Source: Thermoanaerobaculum aquaticum
Lineage (GTDB): Bacteria; Acidobacteriota; Thermoanaerobaculia; Thermoanaerobaculales; Thermoanaerobaculaceae
Reading direction: 5' to 3'
Assembly: GCF_000687145.1 (NCBI RefSeq)
Contig: NZ_JMFG01000023.1
Location: 78,310-142,309, forward strand
DNA length: 64,000 nt
Shown here: one piece after another, positions 17,701-25,622 of the stretch
Numbering within the stretch: the first letter of the stretch is position 1
Layout of the letters: every line of letters starts with the position of its first letter
Program-made: the position numbers and the translations under genes
The notes under the pieces: generated by a model
What the model saw: the letters and a program-made list of their open reading frames with translations, nothing else
Told to the model about the DNA's origin: nothing
Databases searched by the model: none

Positions 17701-18256
17701 GCCCCTGCTTTTTGCCACAAACCTCGGCTGTGCCCACTGGGAAGGCGAGGCCAGTCTTACCTACCGCTGGGGTAACAGCGTGACCGAAACCATGAACGTG
17801 GCCGGCCTGCGCCTGGAGCCCGTAGCTGAGGGTTTTTACGACGAAAACACCCCTGTTTTCCGCGGCTACGCACCATTTTCCGGTGATTATTCGTACGTGG
17901 TACGCGGCACCAATGGCGATTGCTCCTACTCGGCCGATAACAACGGTACCCTTACCAGCGGTTTAAGTGCTTTCCACGTCCTTACCTGGGTCACCGGCGG
18001 GGTGGGCTACCGGGGTCTCACCACTGGCTTGTTTTGGGAGTGGACCCAGGCGCTCATGATCCTCAAGGAGACCTGCCCCCTTTCCACCAAAATGCTCCCA
18101 TGGAACGCCGGGACGTTTGTGCTCCCCGTCATTCCCGAATTCGCCTGGGCGCGGGTCACCCCGGATGGTCGGCGGATCGTGATTCAGGCCTCGGATATTC
18201 CAGGTCAACAGGGTTTGAGCGGTACTTGGACCTTCCGGGCCTTACGGGAGCCGTAA
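14783..18256 (+). CDS. Large secreted protein with duplicated beta module and HETFH metallopeptidase-like domain
   Basis: The 1157-residue protein has a signal peptide (to about TGTASEP). A module of about 210 residues then occurs twice in tandem (about 28-246 and 248-460). Both copies contain an FxGVA opening, a WRSE-V-NPT segment, a GET-R-PDLY segment, an AWVRT-N-G-FGQ segment and an ending of STxDPVTGDPTT. Around 687-691 is HETFH, followed by WLSEGTATWFED near 708, the pattern of gluzincin metallopeptidases (HExxH plus a downstream Glu). The remaining 400 residues are unassigned. ATG 14783 is preceded by GGGGGA. Probably an extracellular or surface protease or adhesin; the substrate is unknown. 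Confidence 0.75.
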   Translation: MIPIKPWTTFVVFCFFLAQTGTASEPTVVFFPGVAHAPGASGTAWRSEVVLHNPTGTSQQVELALLPRGSGAVAVASQLVLAVGETRRIPDLYAFLRAPDGAGMVRITGEVVAWVRTYNQGASGTFGQELVPVDASSAYTPSEPLIFPFSATADIKTGFRSNLLLVNLEPVAITFTLRAGTAEKTVSVPAGAYSQIDNLGSFLGAASGFSVVQVSATGRWFAAISTVDPVTGDPTTLRGLGAGDSSERLFAGVAKLPGANQTSWRSEAVFYNPTSASLPLILELIPRGQGNVAARANLTLAAGETRYLPDLYQTLGVASGAGTLKVQGGALAWVRTFNKGNQGSFGQDLPPATPSLAVGSSMPVALSVYSPTSPQTDFRSNLVVQNLENRDITLSLRAGVTEKLQVIKANSYTQIDNLGNFMGLPPGAATVWAQANGRWLGAMSTIDPVTGDPTTFRDARSFLPPSSYDLIEAALANQTISSEQALTYKVFADFGDSRLPAQFQGDDRNTHEALGTAEAAEKFATLSPATQEVVGPYLVQPFYAGSWWDRRRAGVTGVSALATMCRPWAITCPILSGDWEYYDGTYVRVWYLKSHAATDAAVARALAAAATSDIWPKFTASMGRVPKPDGDEGGSALYDVVLSDGLSSRTYGSTVPTTLIACNNAPAFSYLNRTISDLNIFKSILAHETFHGVQIGFNSRQCPTSMRWLSEGTATWFEDFVYPGTNREHDDAPHYLDKPYLAIDNDGGDVLKPYGTYTFFYYLTRIRGLAPDVIGKIWDATVGADGLHALDSALRSVSAELDKSWPDFAVYAWNQQAPFNLFTNDGLTYGAQVNPPRTGTLSTRDASWEVIPKTKPPLLRLSLFYYHYDFPDASVAALGFFNGLTRSLSLQTVDEFGKLYSASPLAGPDTAEGGHITALVKINGTWKKEDWTPLAGRLYCRDLKAERVESLVIILSNADVSEISSVWPKGDYPPLLFATNLGCAHWEGEASLTYRWGNSVTETMNVAGLRLEPVAEGFYDENTPVFRGYAPFSGDYSYVVRGTNGDCSYSADNNGTLTSGLSAFHVLTWVTGGVGYRGLTTGLFWEWTQALMILKETCPLSTKMLPWNAGTFVLPVIPEFAWARVTPDGRRIVIQASDIPGQQGLSGTWTFRALREP

Positions 18257-18316
18257 AGCCGACAACCTGGGGCTCTCACGGTGGGGCAGTGCTGTGACTA
18301 GCCTGGCAATACACCG

Positions 18317-18336
18317 CCGGCAAAACCGGATTTTTT
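18317..18336 (+). terminator. Weak terminator-like hairpin
   Basis: A 4-bp CCGG/CCGG stem with a CAAAA-type loop is followed by six T residues, between the convergent secreted-protein and methyltransferase genes. The stem is short. Confidence 0.25.
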
Positions 18337-18368
18337 CCGCCTTGATTAACGAAAAAGCGTTCCGTCGC

Positions 18369-18845
18369 CTAGTAAACGAAGGGAAAGAACTTGGCAGTGC
18401 GGCGTTGGTACTGCTGGTAGTCGGGAAAGCGGGCTAAAAGCCAGCGCTCCTCGTAGGCGGCTTTCCGGTCAAAAAAGGCAAAAACCACAAGGGTCCATAG
18501 CACCCCCGGCCAGGAGCACCACCACAGGGACCAACCCAAGACGGCCATCACCGCCCCAGCGTAGATGGGGTGGCGAACATTGCGGTAAAGTCCTCCGACC
18601 TGCAGCGTGGCGTCAGGCTTTGGCACTGGCAAAGGCGTCAGGCTACGACCGAGCTTAAGCGCCGCAACGATGACAATGCCCAGGCCCGAGATCACGAGGG
18701 CTGCGCCTGGAAAGGAAACCAGCAGTTCCTCGTCCGGCCAACGCCCGGTGGAGACCGGCAAGTAAGCCGCAACCACCAGCACCGGGATTTGGACCAACGC
18801 CCACGCTAAACCCCGTGAAGCCAAATTGCCGTGCCTTCCCCCCAT
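18369..18845 (-). CDS. Isoprenylcysteine carboxyl methyltransferase-family membrane protein
   Basis: The 158-residue polytopic membrane protein has hydrophobic segments near 13-30, 42-62 and 98-125. The C-terminal signature GLYRNVRHPIYAG followed by the acidic helix YEERWLLARFPDYQQY is typical of the ICMT/PEMT-like SAM-dependent methyltransferase family. Bacterial members methylate small or lipid-like substrates that are mostly unknown. It is convergent with the large secreted-protein gene and divergent from the diguanylate cyclase. No Shine-Dalgarno precedes ATG 18845. TAAACT lies 9 nt upstream and could be a -10 for a nearly leaderless message. Confidence 0.8.
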   Translation of the reverse strand: MGGRHGNLASRGLAWALVQIPVLVVAAYLPVSTGRWPDEELLVSFPGAALVISGLGIVIVAALKLGRSLTPLPVPKPDATLQVGGLYRNVRHPIYAGAVMAVLGWSLWWCSWPGVLWTLVVFAFFDRKAAYEERWLLARFPDYQQYQRRTAKFFPFVY

Positions 18846-18964
18846 CGCCGTTGCAGTTTACCCTTCCCTGGACTTGCCGGCCACCTTCGCGGGTCGCCGT
18901 TGCCCTCCCCTTCTACAGTTGACACGGGTGTTTGTCCAAGTGTTGAGTCGTGGTATCATTTTCA

Positions 18965-20734
18965 ATGCCAACGGAGAGCCCGGTGGACAGAGTATACGAG
19001 CGCCAAAAGCGGGCACGCAGGTGGGGAGTCCGCCTGGGGCTTGCGGCCTCGTTTGTCATTGGCTTGATTGGCGCTCGGACAGCCCTGGCTCTCCCCCAGC
19101 CCTGCACCGTGCTCACCGATCGCGGGGCCTGGTATCAACCCCTCGCCGGCAACGGTCCTGTACCCCTTCCCTCCTATCCCGAGAGCTGGGCCCCGGCCCC
19201 CCGCGGCAACCAGCTCCTTCCCGGAACGTACCTGGTGCGGCTGCAAGCGGAAAACCCAAACCCCCACCCCATCACCTGCATTTTCTTGCCCGACAAGCTT
19301 GTGGCGCTCGCCGAGCTCTTTACCGGCGAAAGCCCGCAACCCCTGGCCCGCACGGGGTGGTTTTTGCCCTTAGACGAAAGAGCCATGAAGAGCCCCCAGG
19401 CGGTTCTGCCCACCGTGCTCCCACCCGGGACCAACACCTTTTGGCTCCGGCTTTGGGTGCCAGCAAACTCACCGAAGATCCCTTCTTCCCTGGCCGTGCA
19501 AATGGAAGCCCTGGAAGCCTTTACTATCACGCAACGCCGCTTTGATCACGCCCACGGGGTGTACGGGGGCATCATGCTGGCGGTGGTTCTTTATAACCTG
19601 TTTTTGTTCTCTTCGCTGCGGGAGAGACTCTACCTGCTTTACGTGCTGTACGCCAGCTTTTTTGGTTGCATTTGGCTGGTGCGCGCCGGGATGGGGTTGA
19701 CCTTCCTTTGGCCCCACTGGCCGCTATGGGACGCACAAGCTCACTACTTCATGATTGGCCTGGCCATCATCTTCGGCAACGCTTTTTCCAGCGCCTTTTT
19801 GGAGCTTCCCGTGAAAGCCCCGCGCCTAGCTCGCGGGCTTCAAGCTATCAGTGTCTTCGTGGGCTTGCTGCTGGTAGGGGTGGCGCTCCAGCGTTTTTCC
19901 CTGATCGAAACACCGCTGGCGCTGGCGGCGGCAGGGACGTGTTCGCTTTACGTGGCTGCGGGGTTTTTGCGTTTGCGGCAGAAAAGCCCCGAAGCGCGCT
20001 ACTTCCTCTTGGCCACCGGCATGGTCATCCTCGGCACGGTGGTGTACATCGCCGCTTTCTTCCGCCTCCTGCCCACAACGTTCATCACCGCCAACTCGGC
20101 ACAGCTGGGCTCTGCTGCCGAAATGGTGCTGCTGGCCTTTGCCTTGGGCCATAAGATCCGCCACCTGCGGCAAGAAAAAGTGGCGGCCGAGGAACTTTCC
20201 CGCCTCGACCCCCTCACCGGCCTTGCCAACCGTCGGCTCTTGAACGAGCAAATGGAGCTGGAGTGGCGGCGGGTGTACCGGCAGGGCTCAACGCTGGGTA
20301 TCGTGATTGTGGACGTGGACCACTTTAAGGCTTACAACGACGCCTGGGGCCACCAGGCCGGCGACGGCCTTTTGCAGCTGCTGGCCGAAGAACTCCGTTC
20401 CCTCTGTCGGCGCCCCGGCGACCTGGCGGCCCGCTACGGCGGTGAGGAGTTCGTTTTGCTCCTGCCCTCGCTCAGCGTCTTGCAGGCCCACGAGCTTGCC
20501 GAAAGGCTGCGCCACACCGTGGAGGAGCGAGCGTGGCCGCACCCGGCCTCGCCCTTGGGGCCTGTGGTCACCGTAAGCTGCGGGGTGGCGGTGGGACGGC
20601 CGGTGGAAGGGGTCCCCGTCAGTGTGCTGTTTGCCGAAGCCGATGAAGCTCTGTATTCCGCCAAGCGCTCGGGCCGCAACCAGGTTTGCCTCCGCACAGC
20701 TTCCGGGACCCATCGTCGCTTAAACAGCGCGTAA
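18965..20734 (+). CDS. 7TMR-DISM diguanylate cyclase (GGEEF)
   Basis: The 589-residue membrane enzyme has an N-terminal membrane anchor or signal (GVRLGLAASFVIGLIGARTA), an extracytoplasmic beta-sandwich sensor (7TMR-DISMED2-like, about 40-185), seven transmembrane helices (about 195-400) and a C-terminal GGDEF domain. The active loop is RYGGEEF (about 490). The inhibitory I-site RPGD lies exactly five residues before it. It should make cyclic di-GMP with product inhibition. ATG 18965 is chosen because a TATCAT box (18954-18959) sits just upstream and overlaps an alternative GTG at 18950. Neither start has a Shine-Dalgarno. The sensor ligand is unknown. Confidence 0.88.
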   Translation: MPTESPVDRVYERQKRARRWGVRLGLAASFVIGLIGARTALALPQPCTVLTDRGAWYQPLAGNGPVPLPSYPESWAPAPRGNQLLPGTYLVRLQAENPNPHPITCIFLPDKLVALAELFTGESPQPLARTGWFLPLDERAMKSPQAVLPTVLPPGTNTFWLRLWVPANSPKIPSSLAVQMEALEAFTITQRRFDHAHGVYGGIMLAVVLYNLFLFSSLRERLYLLYVLYASFFGCIWLVRAGMGLTFLWPHWPLWDAQAHYFMIGLAIIFGNAFSSAFLELPVKAPRLARGLQAISVFVGLLLVGVALQRFSLIETPLALAAAGTCSLYVAAGFLRLRQKSPEARYFLLATGMVILGTVVYIAAFFRLLPTTFITANSAQLGSAAEMVLLAFALGHKIRHLRQEKVAAEELSRLDPLTGLANRRLLNEQMELEWRRVYRQGSTLGIVIVDVDHFKAYNDAWGHQAGDGLLQLLAEELRSLCRRPGDLAARYGGEEFVLLLPSLSVLQAHELAERLRHTVEERAWPHPASPLGPVVTVSCGVAVGRPVEGVPVSVLFAEADEALYSAKRSGRNQVCLRTASGTHRRLNSA

Positions 20735-20757
20735 AGCGAAGCTGGTAAGCTTTCCCC

Positions 20758-21660
20758 ATGGCGAAAGTACTGGTGATGGGCGTTCCCATGGATTTGGGAC
20801 AGTCGCGGCGGGGCACGGATATGGGGCCTTCGGCCATGCGTTACGCACGCCTGGCCGAAACCCTCCAGGCCATAGGCCATGAGGTGGAGGACCTTGGGAA
20901 CCTCCAGGTGCCGGTGGTGGAAAGCCTCCAGGGCGGGGATCGGCGAGAGCGGGGCGGCATGGTGTACGTGGAGGCCATCCGCGAAGTTTGCCGCCGCACC
21001 GCCGAAGCAATCCGCAAGCTCGACCCCAGCGTTTTCCCCATCGTGCTGGGGGGCGATCACTCGGTGGCCTTGGGCTCCATTGCCGGCTTGGCCTCCTTCG
21101 GTCCCACCGGCGTGGTTTGGGTGGATGCCCACGCCGACTTCAACACCCCCGAAACCTCCCCTTCCGGCAACGTGCACGGCATGCCGCTGGCTGCCCTCTG
21201 CGGCCTGGGGGACCAACGGTTGGCCTCGCTCTTGGGCCAGGGCCAGCCGGTTTTAAACCCGCAAAACGTGGTGCTGGTGGGCGTGCGCAGCGTGGACCCT
21301 GGGGAACGGGAAACGCTGAAGCAAGCGGGGGTGACCGTGTACACCATGAAGGAGGTGGACCGCCTGGGTATCGCCCGCATTGCCGAGGACATCATGGCCA
21401 AGCTCGCCCACCTTTCCCGGGTGCATGTGTCCCTGGATGCCGATGTCCTGGACCCGGAGGAAGCCCCGGGGGTGGGCACTCCGGTCCCTGGGGGGCTTTC
21501 CTACCGGGAGGCTCACTTGCTCATGGAACTTTTGGCCGACTGGGGGAAGGTGACAAGCTTGGACCTGGTGGAGGTTAACCCCATCTTGGATCGCCGCAAC
21601 CGCACCGCCCAGCTCATGGTGGAGCTGGCCGCCTCGCTTTTGGGCAAACGCATCCTCTAG
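20758..21660 (+). CDS. rocF: Arginase
   Basis: The 300-residue ureohydrolase carries the binuclear manganese motifs GGDHS (98-102), DAHAD (123-127) and SLDADVLDP. The substrate loop TPETSPSGNVHGMP and the APGVGTPVPGGL segment favour arginase (arginine to ornithine and urea) over agmatinase. No Shine-Dalgarno precedes ATG 20758. TAAGCT at 20746-20751 ends 6 nt before it, suggesting a near-leaderless message. The 3' end overlaps the convergent small gene by 4 bp. No urease or ornithine genes are nearby, so its pathway context is not visible. Confidence 0.92.
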   Translation: MAKVLVMGVPMDLGQSRRGTDMGPSAMRYARLAETLQAIGHEVEDLGNLQVPVVESLQGGDRRERGGMVYVEAIREVCRRTAEAIRKLDPSVFPIVLGGDHSVALGSIAGLASFGPTGVVWVDAHADFNTPETSPSGNVHGMPLAALCGLGDQRLASLLGQGQPVLNPQNVVLVGVRSVDPGERETLKQAGVTVYTMKEVDRLGIARIAEDIMAKLAHLSRVHVSLDADVLDPEEAPGVGTPVPGGLSYREAHLLMELLADWGKVTSLDLVEVNPILDRRNRTAQLMVELAASLLGKRIL

Positions 21661-21986
21661 GGGCTTTCGGCTGCCAGGGCCTTTTCCAAAAGCGAAGGCA
21701 GCTCGCGAAAAAAGCGCGATTTGGGCAAAACCACCGCTCCCGCAGCGCGGAGGGCGTTCCATTCCTGGCTTTTCTGGTGGGGACCGAAAGCCAACACCTG
21801 CACCCCGGCGCGAGCCCAGGCTAGAACCTGCTCCCCCGGGACCGCTTCCACATCCAGCACCAAAACCGCCGGCAGGCGGGAAGTACCCCGCTCCACCCGC
21901 ACCGGCTTGGCCCCCAGGCTGCGGATGGCGGCCTCCACCACCGAGTAAAGGAAAAGGTTGGGCAGAAAAACCCCCACCTCAACCAC
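21657..21986 (-). CDS. Receiver-like protein of unknown function, overlapping the GDPD gene
   Basis: The 109-residue protein shows an alternating alpha/beta pattern (VEVGVFLPN, PAVLVLDVEAV, GVQVLAFGPH, GAVVLPKSRFF) that resembles a response-regulator receiver or similar Rossmann-like fold. A canonical phosphoacceptor site is not clear. The start is taken as GTG 21986, with GGAGG 7 nt upstream inside the GDPD gene, so the two overlap by 8 bp and are probably coupled. The 3' end overlaps arginase on the other strand by 4 bp. A longer in-frame start would lie further inside the GDPD gene. No function is assigned. Confidence 0.6.
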   Translation of the reverse strand: MVEVGVFLPNLFLYSVVEAAIRSLGAKPVRVERGTSRLPAVLVLDVEAVPGEQVLAWARAGVQVLAFGPHQKSQEWNALRAAGAVVLPKSRFFRELPSLLEKALAAESP

Positions 21987-22611
21987 CGAGGACCTCCAGG
22001 GCGCGATCGGGAAAGTTGGTGGTGAGGGAGGCCACACCCAGCGCCGCCAGATCCCGCATGCGGGGTTTTTGGTTTACCGTCCAGGGGTTGAGAGGGACAT
22101 GGAAGCCCCGCATCTCTTCCACCAAGCGGTGATGGGGGGAGAGCTCCAACCCCGCGGGCAAAAAAGAAGGCACGCGGTCCACCACCCACGAAACCGTGGC
22201 ACGGGGCAGCACCGTCTGCACCAGGCTCAGCACCCGCAAGGAGGAAGACAAAACCTTAAGGTGCTTGCGGGGCTCAAGCAAACGCTGCAAAGGGTCCAGA
22301 AGCCGCAAAAGCTCGCTTTGGGCTAAGGGTTTGATTTCCACAAAGAGAAATCGGTCCTCGGGAACGGCCTCCACCACCTCCGCCAAAGAGGGGACCTTTT
22401 CCTGGCGAAGCGCGGCCAGGGGCCACTCCCGCAGCGGTTTGCCCTTCCGGGTACGGTCGTGGTGGCACACCCAAACCCCTTCCCGGCACGGGCGAACGTC
22501 TACCTCCACCCCGTCGGCGCCCACCGCCACTGCCGCTTGCACGGCTTCCAGCGTGTTTTCCGGATAGCGCCCGGCAAACCCGCGATGGCCGATGATCAGC
22601 GGGCGCCTCAT
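21979..22611 (-). CDS. ugpQ: Glycerophosphodiester phosphodiesterase
   Basis: The 210-residue TIM-barrel enzyme hydrolyses glycerophosphodiesters to glycerol-3-phosphate and an alcohol. The family's N-terminal block GHRGFAGRYPENTL is present, with metal ligands in the ADGVEVDVRP and HHDRT segments and in the third strand FVEIKP. Length is near the minimum for the family, and there is no signal peptide, so it is cytoplasmic. Its start overlaps the stop of the FabL-like gene (ATGA), and its 3' end overlaps a small receiver-like gene, making a three-gene operon that may link lipid synthesis and turnover. Confidence 0.88.
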   Translation of the reverse strand: MRRPLIIGHRGFAGRYPENTLEAVQAAVAVGADGVEVDVRPCREGVWVCHHDRTRKGKPLREWPLAALRQEKVPSLAEVVEAVPEDRFLFVEIKPLAQSELLRLLDPLQRLLEPRKHLKVLSSSLRVLSLVQTVLPRATVSWVVDRVPSFLPAGLELSPHHRLVEEMRGFHVPLNPWTVNQKPRMRDLAALGVASLTTNFPDRALEVLGG

Positions 22612-23366
22612 GCCAAGATGGAATATCCGCCGTCCACCACGATGGTTTGCCCGTGAATCATGGAGGCAAACTCGGTACAGAGGAACACCACGGCGTTGGC
22701 CACGTCTTGAGGCGTGATGAGGCGACCAGCGGGCGTACGGCGTCGGGATTCCTCCAAAAGCTGTTCGCGGTTGGGGAAGTGCTTGAGGGCATCGGTGTCC
22801 ACCGTGCCGGCGGAAACCGCATTGACCCGCACCCCTTTGCCCGCCAGCTCGCAGGCCAGATGCCGCACCATGGACTCCAAAGCGGCCTTGGAGGCCCCCA
22901 CCGCCGTGTAGTTGGGGATAGCCCGCACCGCCCCCAGCGACGACACCGCCACCACCACCTTTTCCCCTTGCGAGGGCAGCTGCAAAAAGTGCTGCACCAA
23001 GGGCACCAGCGCCAAGGCGTTGATGTCCATGGTCCAGTGGAGGTGGTGCATGGTGAGCTCGGTGGCTGGCTTCAAAACCCCCGAAGCGGCGTTGGAAACC
23101 AGGATCTCCAGGCCGCCCCAGTGCTCGCGGATTTCCGCGAACATGCGCTCCACATGCTCTTCGTCGGCCACGTTGGCCTTAATGAGCAACGCTCGCGCCC
23201 CGCGAGCTTCGATTTCCTTGGCCACCTCCTCCGCCGGCTGGCGGTGGCGGAAGAAGTTGATGGCCACATCTACCTTGAAGTCGGCCAGCGACAAGGCGAT
23301 AGCCCGCCCAATACCGCGGGATGCACCGGTGACCAGGGCTCGCTTGCCCCGAAGTCGCAAATCCAT
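22608..23366 (-). CDS. fabL: FabL-like enoyl-ACP reductase (SDR family)
   Basis: The 252-residue short-chain dehydrogenase has the NAD(P) motif TGASRGIG, the NAAS motif and an active site with Tyr-x6-Lys spacing (NYTAVGASKAAL). That spacing marks enoyl-ACP reductases of the FabI/FabL group rather than YxxxK ketoreductases. The SSLGAVRAIPNY context is closest to FabL, the last step of each fatty-acid elongation cycle. ATG 23366 is preceded by GGGGAGGA. It is first in an operon with the GDPD enzyme. A different SDR substrate remains possible, and no other fab genes are nearby. Confidence 0.75.
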   Translation of the reverse strand: MDLRLRGKRALVTGASRGIGRAIALSLADFKVDVAINFFRHRQPAEEVAKEIEARGARALLIKANVADEEHVERMFAEIREHWGGLEILVSNAASGVLKPATELTMHHLHWTMDINALALVPLVQHFLQLPSQGEKVVVAVSSLGAVRAIPNYTAVGASKAALESMVRHLACELAGKGVRVNAVSAGTVDTDALKHFPNREQLLEESRRRTPAGRLITPQDVANAVVFLCTEFASMIHGQTIVVDGGYSILA

Positions 23367-23425
23367 CTCACGTCCTCCCCTGGCGCAACTCTAGCCGAAG
23401 GCCTGGGTGGCAGCAAGGGGTTTGC

Positions 23426-23431
23426 TACAAT
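23426..23431 (+). promoter_or_regulatory. Extended -10 box of efp
   Basis: TGC-TACAAT, an extended -10 with no clear -35, lies 38 nt before the efp ATG, in the space divergent from the FabL-like gene. Confidence 0.4.
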
Positions 23432-23469
23432 ACGCAGCGCGGCTAAGGCCGCTGCCATGGAGGTTTTTC

Positions 23470-24030
23470 ATGCAAATCGTGGCTACGGAGTTGCGACCTG
23501 GGTACATCATCGTCCACAACGGACAGCTCCACCGCGTTTTGAGCGTGGTGCACATCACCCCCGGGAACTGGCGGGGTATGGTGCAGTGCAAGCTCCGGAA
23601 CCTAAAATCCGGCAACCAGCTGGAGCACCGCTTCCGCTCGGAAGACAGGGTGGAAAAGGCGACCCTGGACACCCACGAGATGCAGTACCTCTACTCCGAC
23701 AACTCCGGTCATCACTTCATGAACATGGAAACCTACGAGCAAATCACCTTGAGCGACGAGGTGCTGGGGGATGCCCTTTCGTACCTGCTCCCGGACACCG
23801 TGGTGACCGTGGACTTTTACGAGGGCAACCCGGTTTCGGTGGAGTTGCCCAACACCGTGGTGCTCACCGTGGTGGAAACCGAGCCGCCCCTCAAAGGGGC
23901 TACCGCCGCCGGGGGTTCTAAGCCTGCAAAGCTGGAAACCGGCCTGGTGGTGCAGGTGCCCATGTTTGTGGAAACCGGCACCAAGATCGTGGTGGACACC
24001 CGCACCGGCGAGTACGTGTCCCGGGCTTAA
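23470..24030 (+). CDS. efp: Elongation factor P with an asparagine loop tip
   Basis: EF-P (186 residues) relieves ribosome stalling at proline runs. The KOW-like N-domain, the central OB domain (VTVDFYEGNPVSVELP) and the C-terminal OB domain (PMFVETGTKIVVDTRTGEYV) are all present. The loop that enters the peptidyl-transferase centre reads HITPGNWRGMVQ. The position of the modified Lys34 (E. coli PGKG) or Arg32 is Asn33, with no length change. ATG 23470 has GGAGG upstream. The stop overlaps the convergent Omp85 gene by 4 bp. No EpmA/EpmB or EarP is nearby, which fits a tip not using lysine or arginine modification. Confidence 0.95.
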   Translation: MQIVATELRPGYIIVHNGQLHRVLSVVHITPGNWRGMVQCKLRNLKSGNQLEHRFRSEDRVEKATLDTHEMQYLYSDNSGHHFMNMETYEQITLSDEVLGDALSYLLPDTVVTVDFYEGNPVSVELPNTVVLTVVETEPPLKGATAAGGSKPAKLETGLVVQVPMFVETGTKIVVDTRTGEYVSRA

Positions 24031-25577
24031 AACAGCGAAACCCCAGTGACCAGCACCACCGGCCCCTTCCCCCGGTCGGGGTAAGCCACCTCCAGGCGCA
24101 CCACCCGCAAGATGGCAGCGCGGGTGACCTCCGCTAAAAGGCCCACGCCGGCATCGGCACGCCAGCCATCGGTGTCGGGACCAACCCGCGCCCCCCAGGT
24201 CTTGCCGGCGTCGGCAAACACCACCAAACCCAAAACCGCCAAATGCAAAACCTCGCCCGTGAGCCGTCTTCGCCACTCGGCGTTGACCACTGCCCGGGAT
24301 GTCCCGTCAAAGGTGTCGGGGTCCCACCCCCGCAGACCGGTATTGGCACCAAGGGTGAGCTGCCGGTCCAGGCCCAAACGGTGACCCAGCTCCACCGCCC
24401 CGCGTACCCGGAACCCCCGCTCCCCCACCTGCGCCACCCCCGCCTCCACGCGGGTGACCGCGTCGGCAATACCTCCCTGCTCCAAGCGGCCCTCACTGCC
24501 CAACGAAAGCCACCGGTACCACCCGGCCCCCATCCCGGCTTTGAAGAAGCTGGCCTGGTACGGTAGCCGGGTCCGATCCCCTCCCAAAAACGGAAGCGAG
24601 AAACCCAGCGTCAGCGAGTAGTTCGGCCCCAGGGGGACATCCTCCTGGCGAATCCAGCCGCGGAAACCCTGGACCACTTCCCAGCGGCTGGATTGGCTCT
24701 CGAAGCCCACCTGAAAACCCACGAGCTCCCGGTCTTCGGGTTCCGGGTAGAAGGCCCCAGTACGGAAGGACCAGCGGGAAAACGCCGCCCTTTCGGCAAA
24801 AAAGCCGGCGGTGAGCCGTCGCGTCACCTCCCCGTCGCCGGGAAGACGCAAACCACCCCAAACGAGCAGCGAGCGCCGCAAGGTATCCCCCGATACGGTC
24901 TTTTTGCCCGAGGCCCACAGGTACTCCACAAGGCTTTCCCGGCGGTAGAAGATGCCTCCCGCCTTGGGGGTGGCCAGCGAATAAAAAGGGTACGCCAGGG
25001 AAAACTCGTCCGCCGTTCCATCGGAAGCTTCGCGGTGCGCCGCGGAAAGGCGCCAACGGCTTCCCAGAAACAAAGGGTCGCTGTAGCCGGCGGTAATGGA
25101 GTCCCGTTCGGGATCGGAGCGGGCATCCAAAAAAACCGTTTTGCCCCAGCCCAAAAAGTTCTGCTCGGAAATGGAAACACCGGCCTTTTGCCGGTGGCCC
25201 ATGCGGCCGTAGTTGATGGAAAGCTCCAGCGTCCATTGGTCGCGGGTCTCCACATAGACCTCCACCCCTTCCGCCACCGGTTTGGCGTAAATGTGCACGG
25301 GGTTCAAAAAACCGGTGGCTCGCAGGAGCCTTTCGCTTTCCGCAGCCAGCGCAGGATCCCAGGGATCGCCCTCTTTGAACAGCAACAGCGAGCGGATAAA
25401 GCGCTCCCGGGAAAGGGTGTGGAGGGCGTTGGCGGTGCGGTAGGGCCAGGAGGAGGTTTCGGGATCCGAGAGATCAAAAACATCGTGCCGCACCACGTGG
25501 ATGGCCACGATGACCGGCCCGGGTGGCGGCAGGGAGGGTTCCCCCAACACCGACAACAGCAACAAGGCGGTGAGCAT
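24027..25577 (-). CDS. Omp85-type outer-membrane barrel protein (BamA/TamA-like)
   Basis: The 516-residue protein starts with a signal sequence (MLTALLLLSVLG), then a POTRA-like region with an initial strand and the helix-strand segment LLRATGFLNPVHIYAKPV (about 50-115). About 380 residues of amphipathic beta-barrel follow. The conserved L6-type motif appears as GLRGWDPDTFDG near 425, and the terminal strand ends in phenylalanine (LVTGVSLF), the usual outer-membrane targeting signal. One POTRA rather than BamA's five suggests a TamA-like or surface-antigen family member. A -10 box TAAAAT (25590-25585) ends exactly 7 nt before ATG, with no Shine-Dalgarno. Confidence 0.82.
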   Translation of the reverse strand: MLTALLLLSVLGEPSLPPPGPVIVAIHVVRHDVFDLSDPETSSWPYRTANALHTLSRERFIRSLLLFKEGDPWDPALAAESERLLRATGFLNPVHIYAKPVAEGVEVYVETRDQWTLELSINYGRMGHRQKAGVSISEQNFLGWGKTVFLDARSDPERDSITAGYSDPLFLGSRWRLSAAHREASDGTADEFSLAYPFYSLATPKAGGIFYRRESLVEYLWASGKKTVSGDTLRRSLLVWGGLRLPGDGEVTRRLTAGFFAERAAFSRWSFRTGAFYPEPEDRELVGFQVGFESQSSRWEVVQGFRGWIRQEDVPLGPNYSLTLGFSLPFLGGDRTRLPYQASFFKAGMGAGWYRWLSLGSEGRLEQGGIADAVTRVEAGVAQVGERGFRVRGAVELGHRLGLDRQLTLGANTGLRGWDPDTFDGTSRAVVNAEWRRRLTGEVLHLAVLGLVVFADAGKTWGARVGPDTDGWRADAGVGLLAEVTRAAILRVVRLEVAYPDRGKGPVVLVTGVSLF

Positions 25578-25584
25578 CGCTTTT

Positions 25585-25590
25585 ATTTTA
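25585..25590 (-). promoter_or_regulatory. -10 box of the Omp85-like gene, leaderless arrangement
   Basis: TAAAAT on the minus strand is followed by exactly 7 nt (AAAAGCG) and then ATG 25577. Transcription would begin at or near the start codon. Confidence 0.5.
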
Positions 25591-25622
25591 CGGTTGAAGC
25601 TCGTCTGGCGCCGTGCGTGACC

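Noticed and set aside
18919-18959. TTGACA at 18919 paired with TATCAT at 18954 for the diguanylate cyclase
   Set aside because: The spacer is 29 bp, far too long. Only the -10 box near the start codon is kept.
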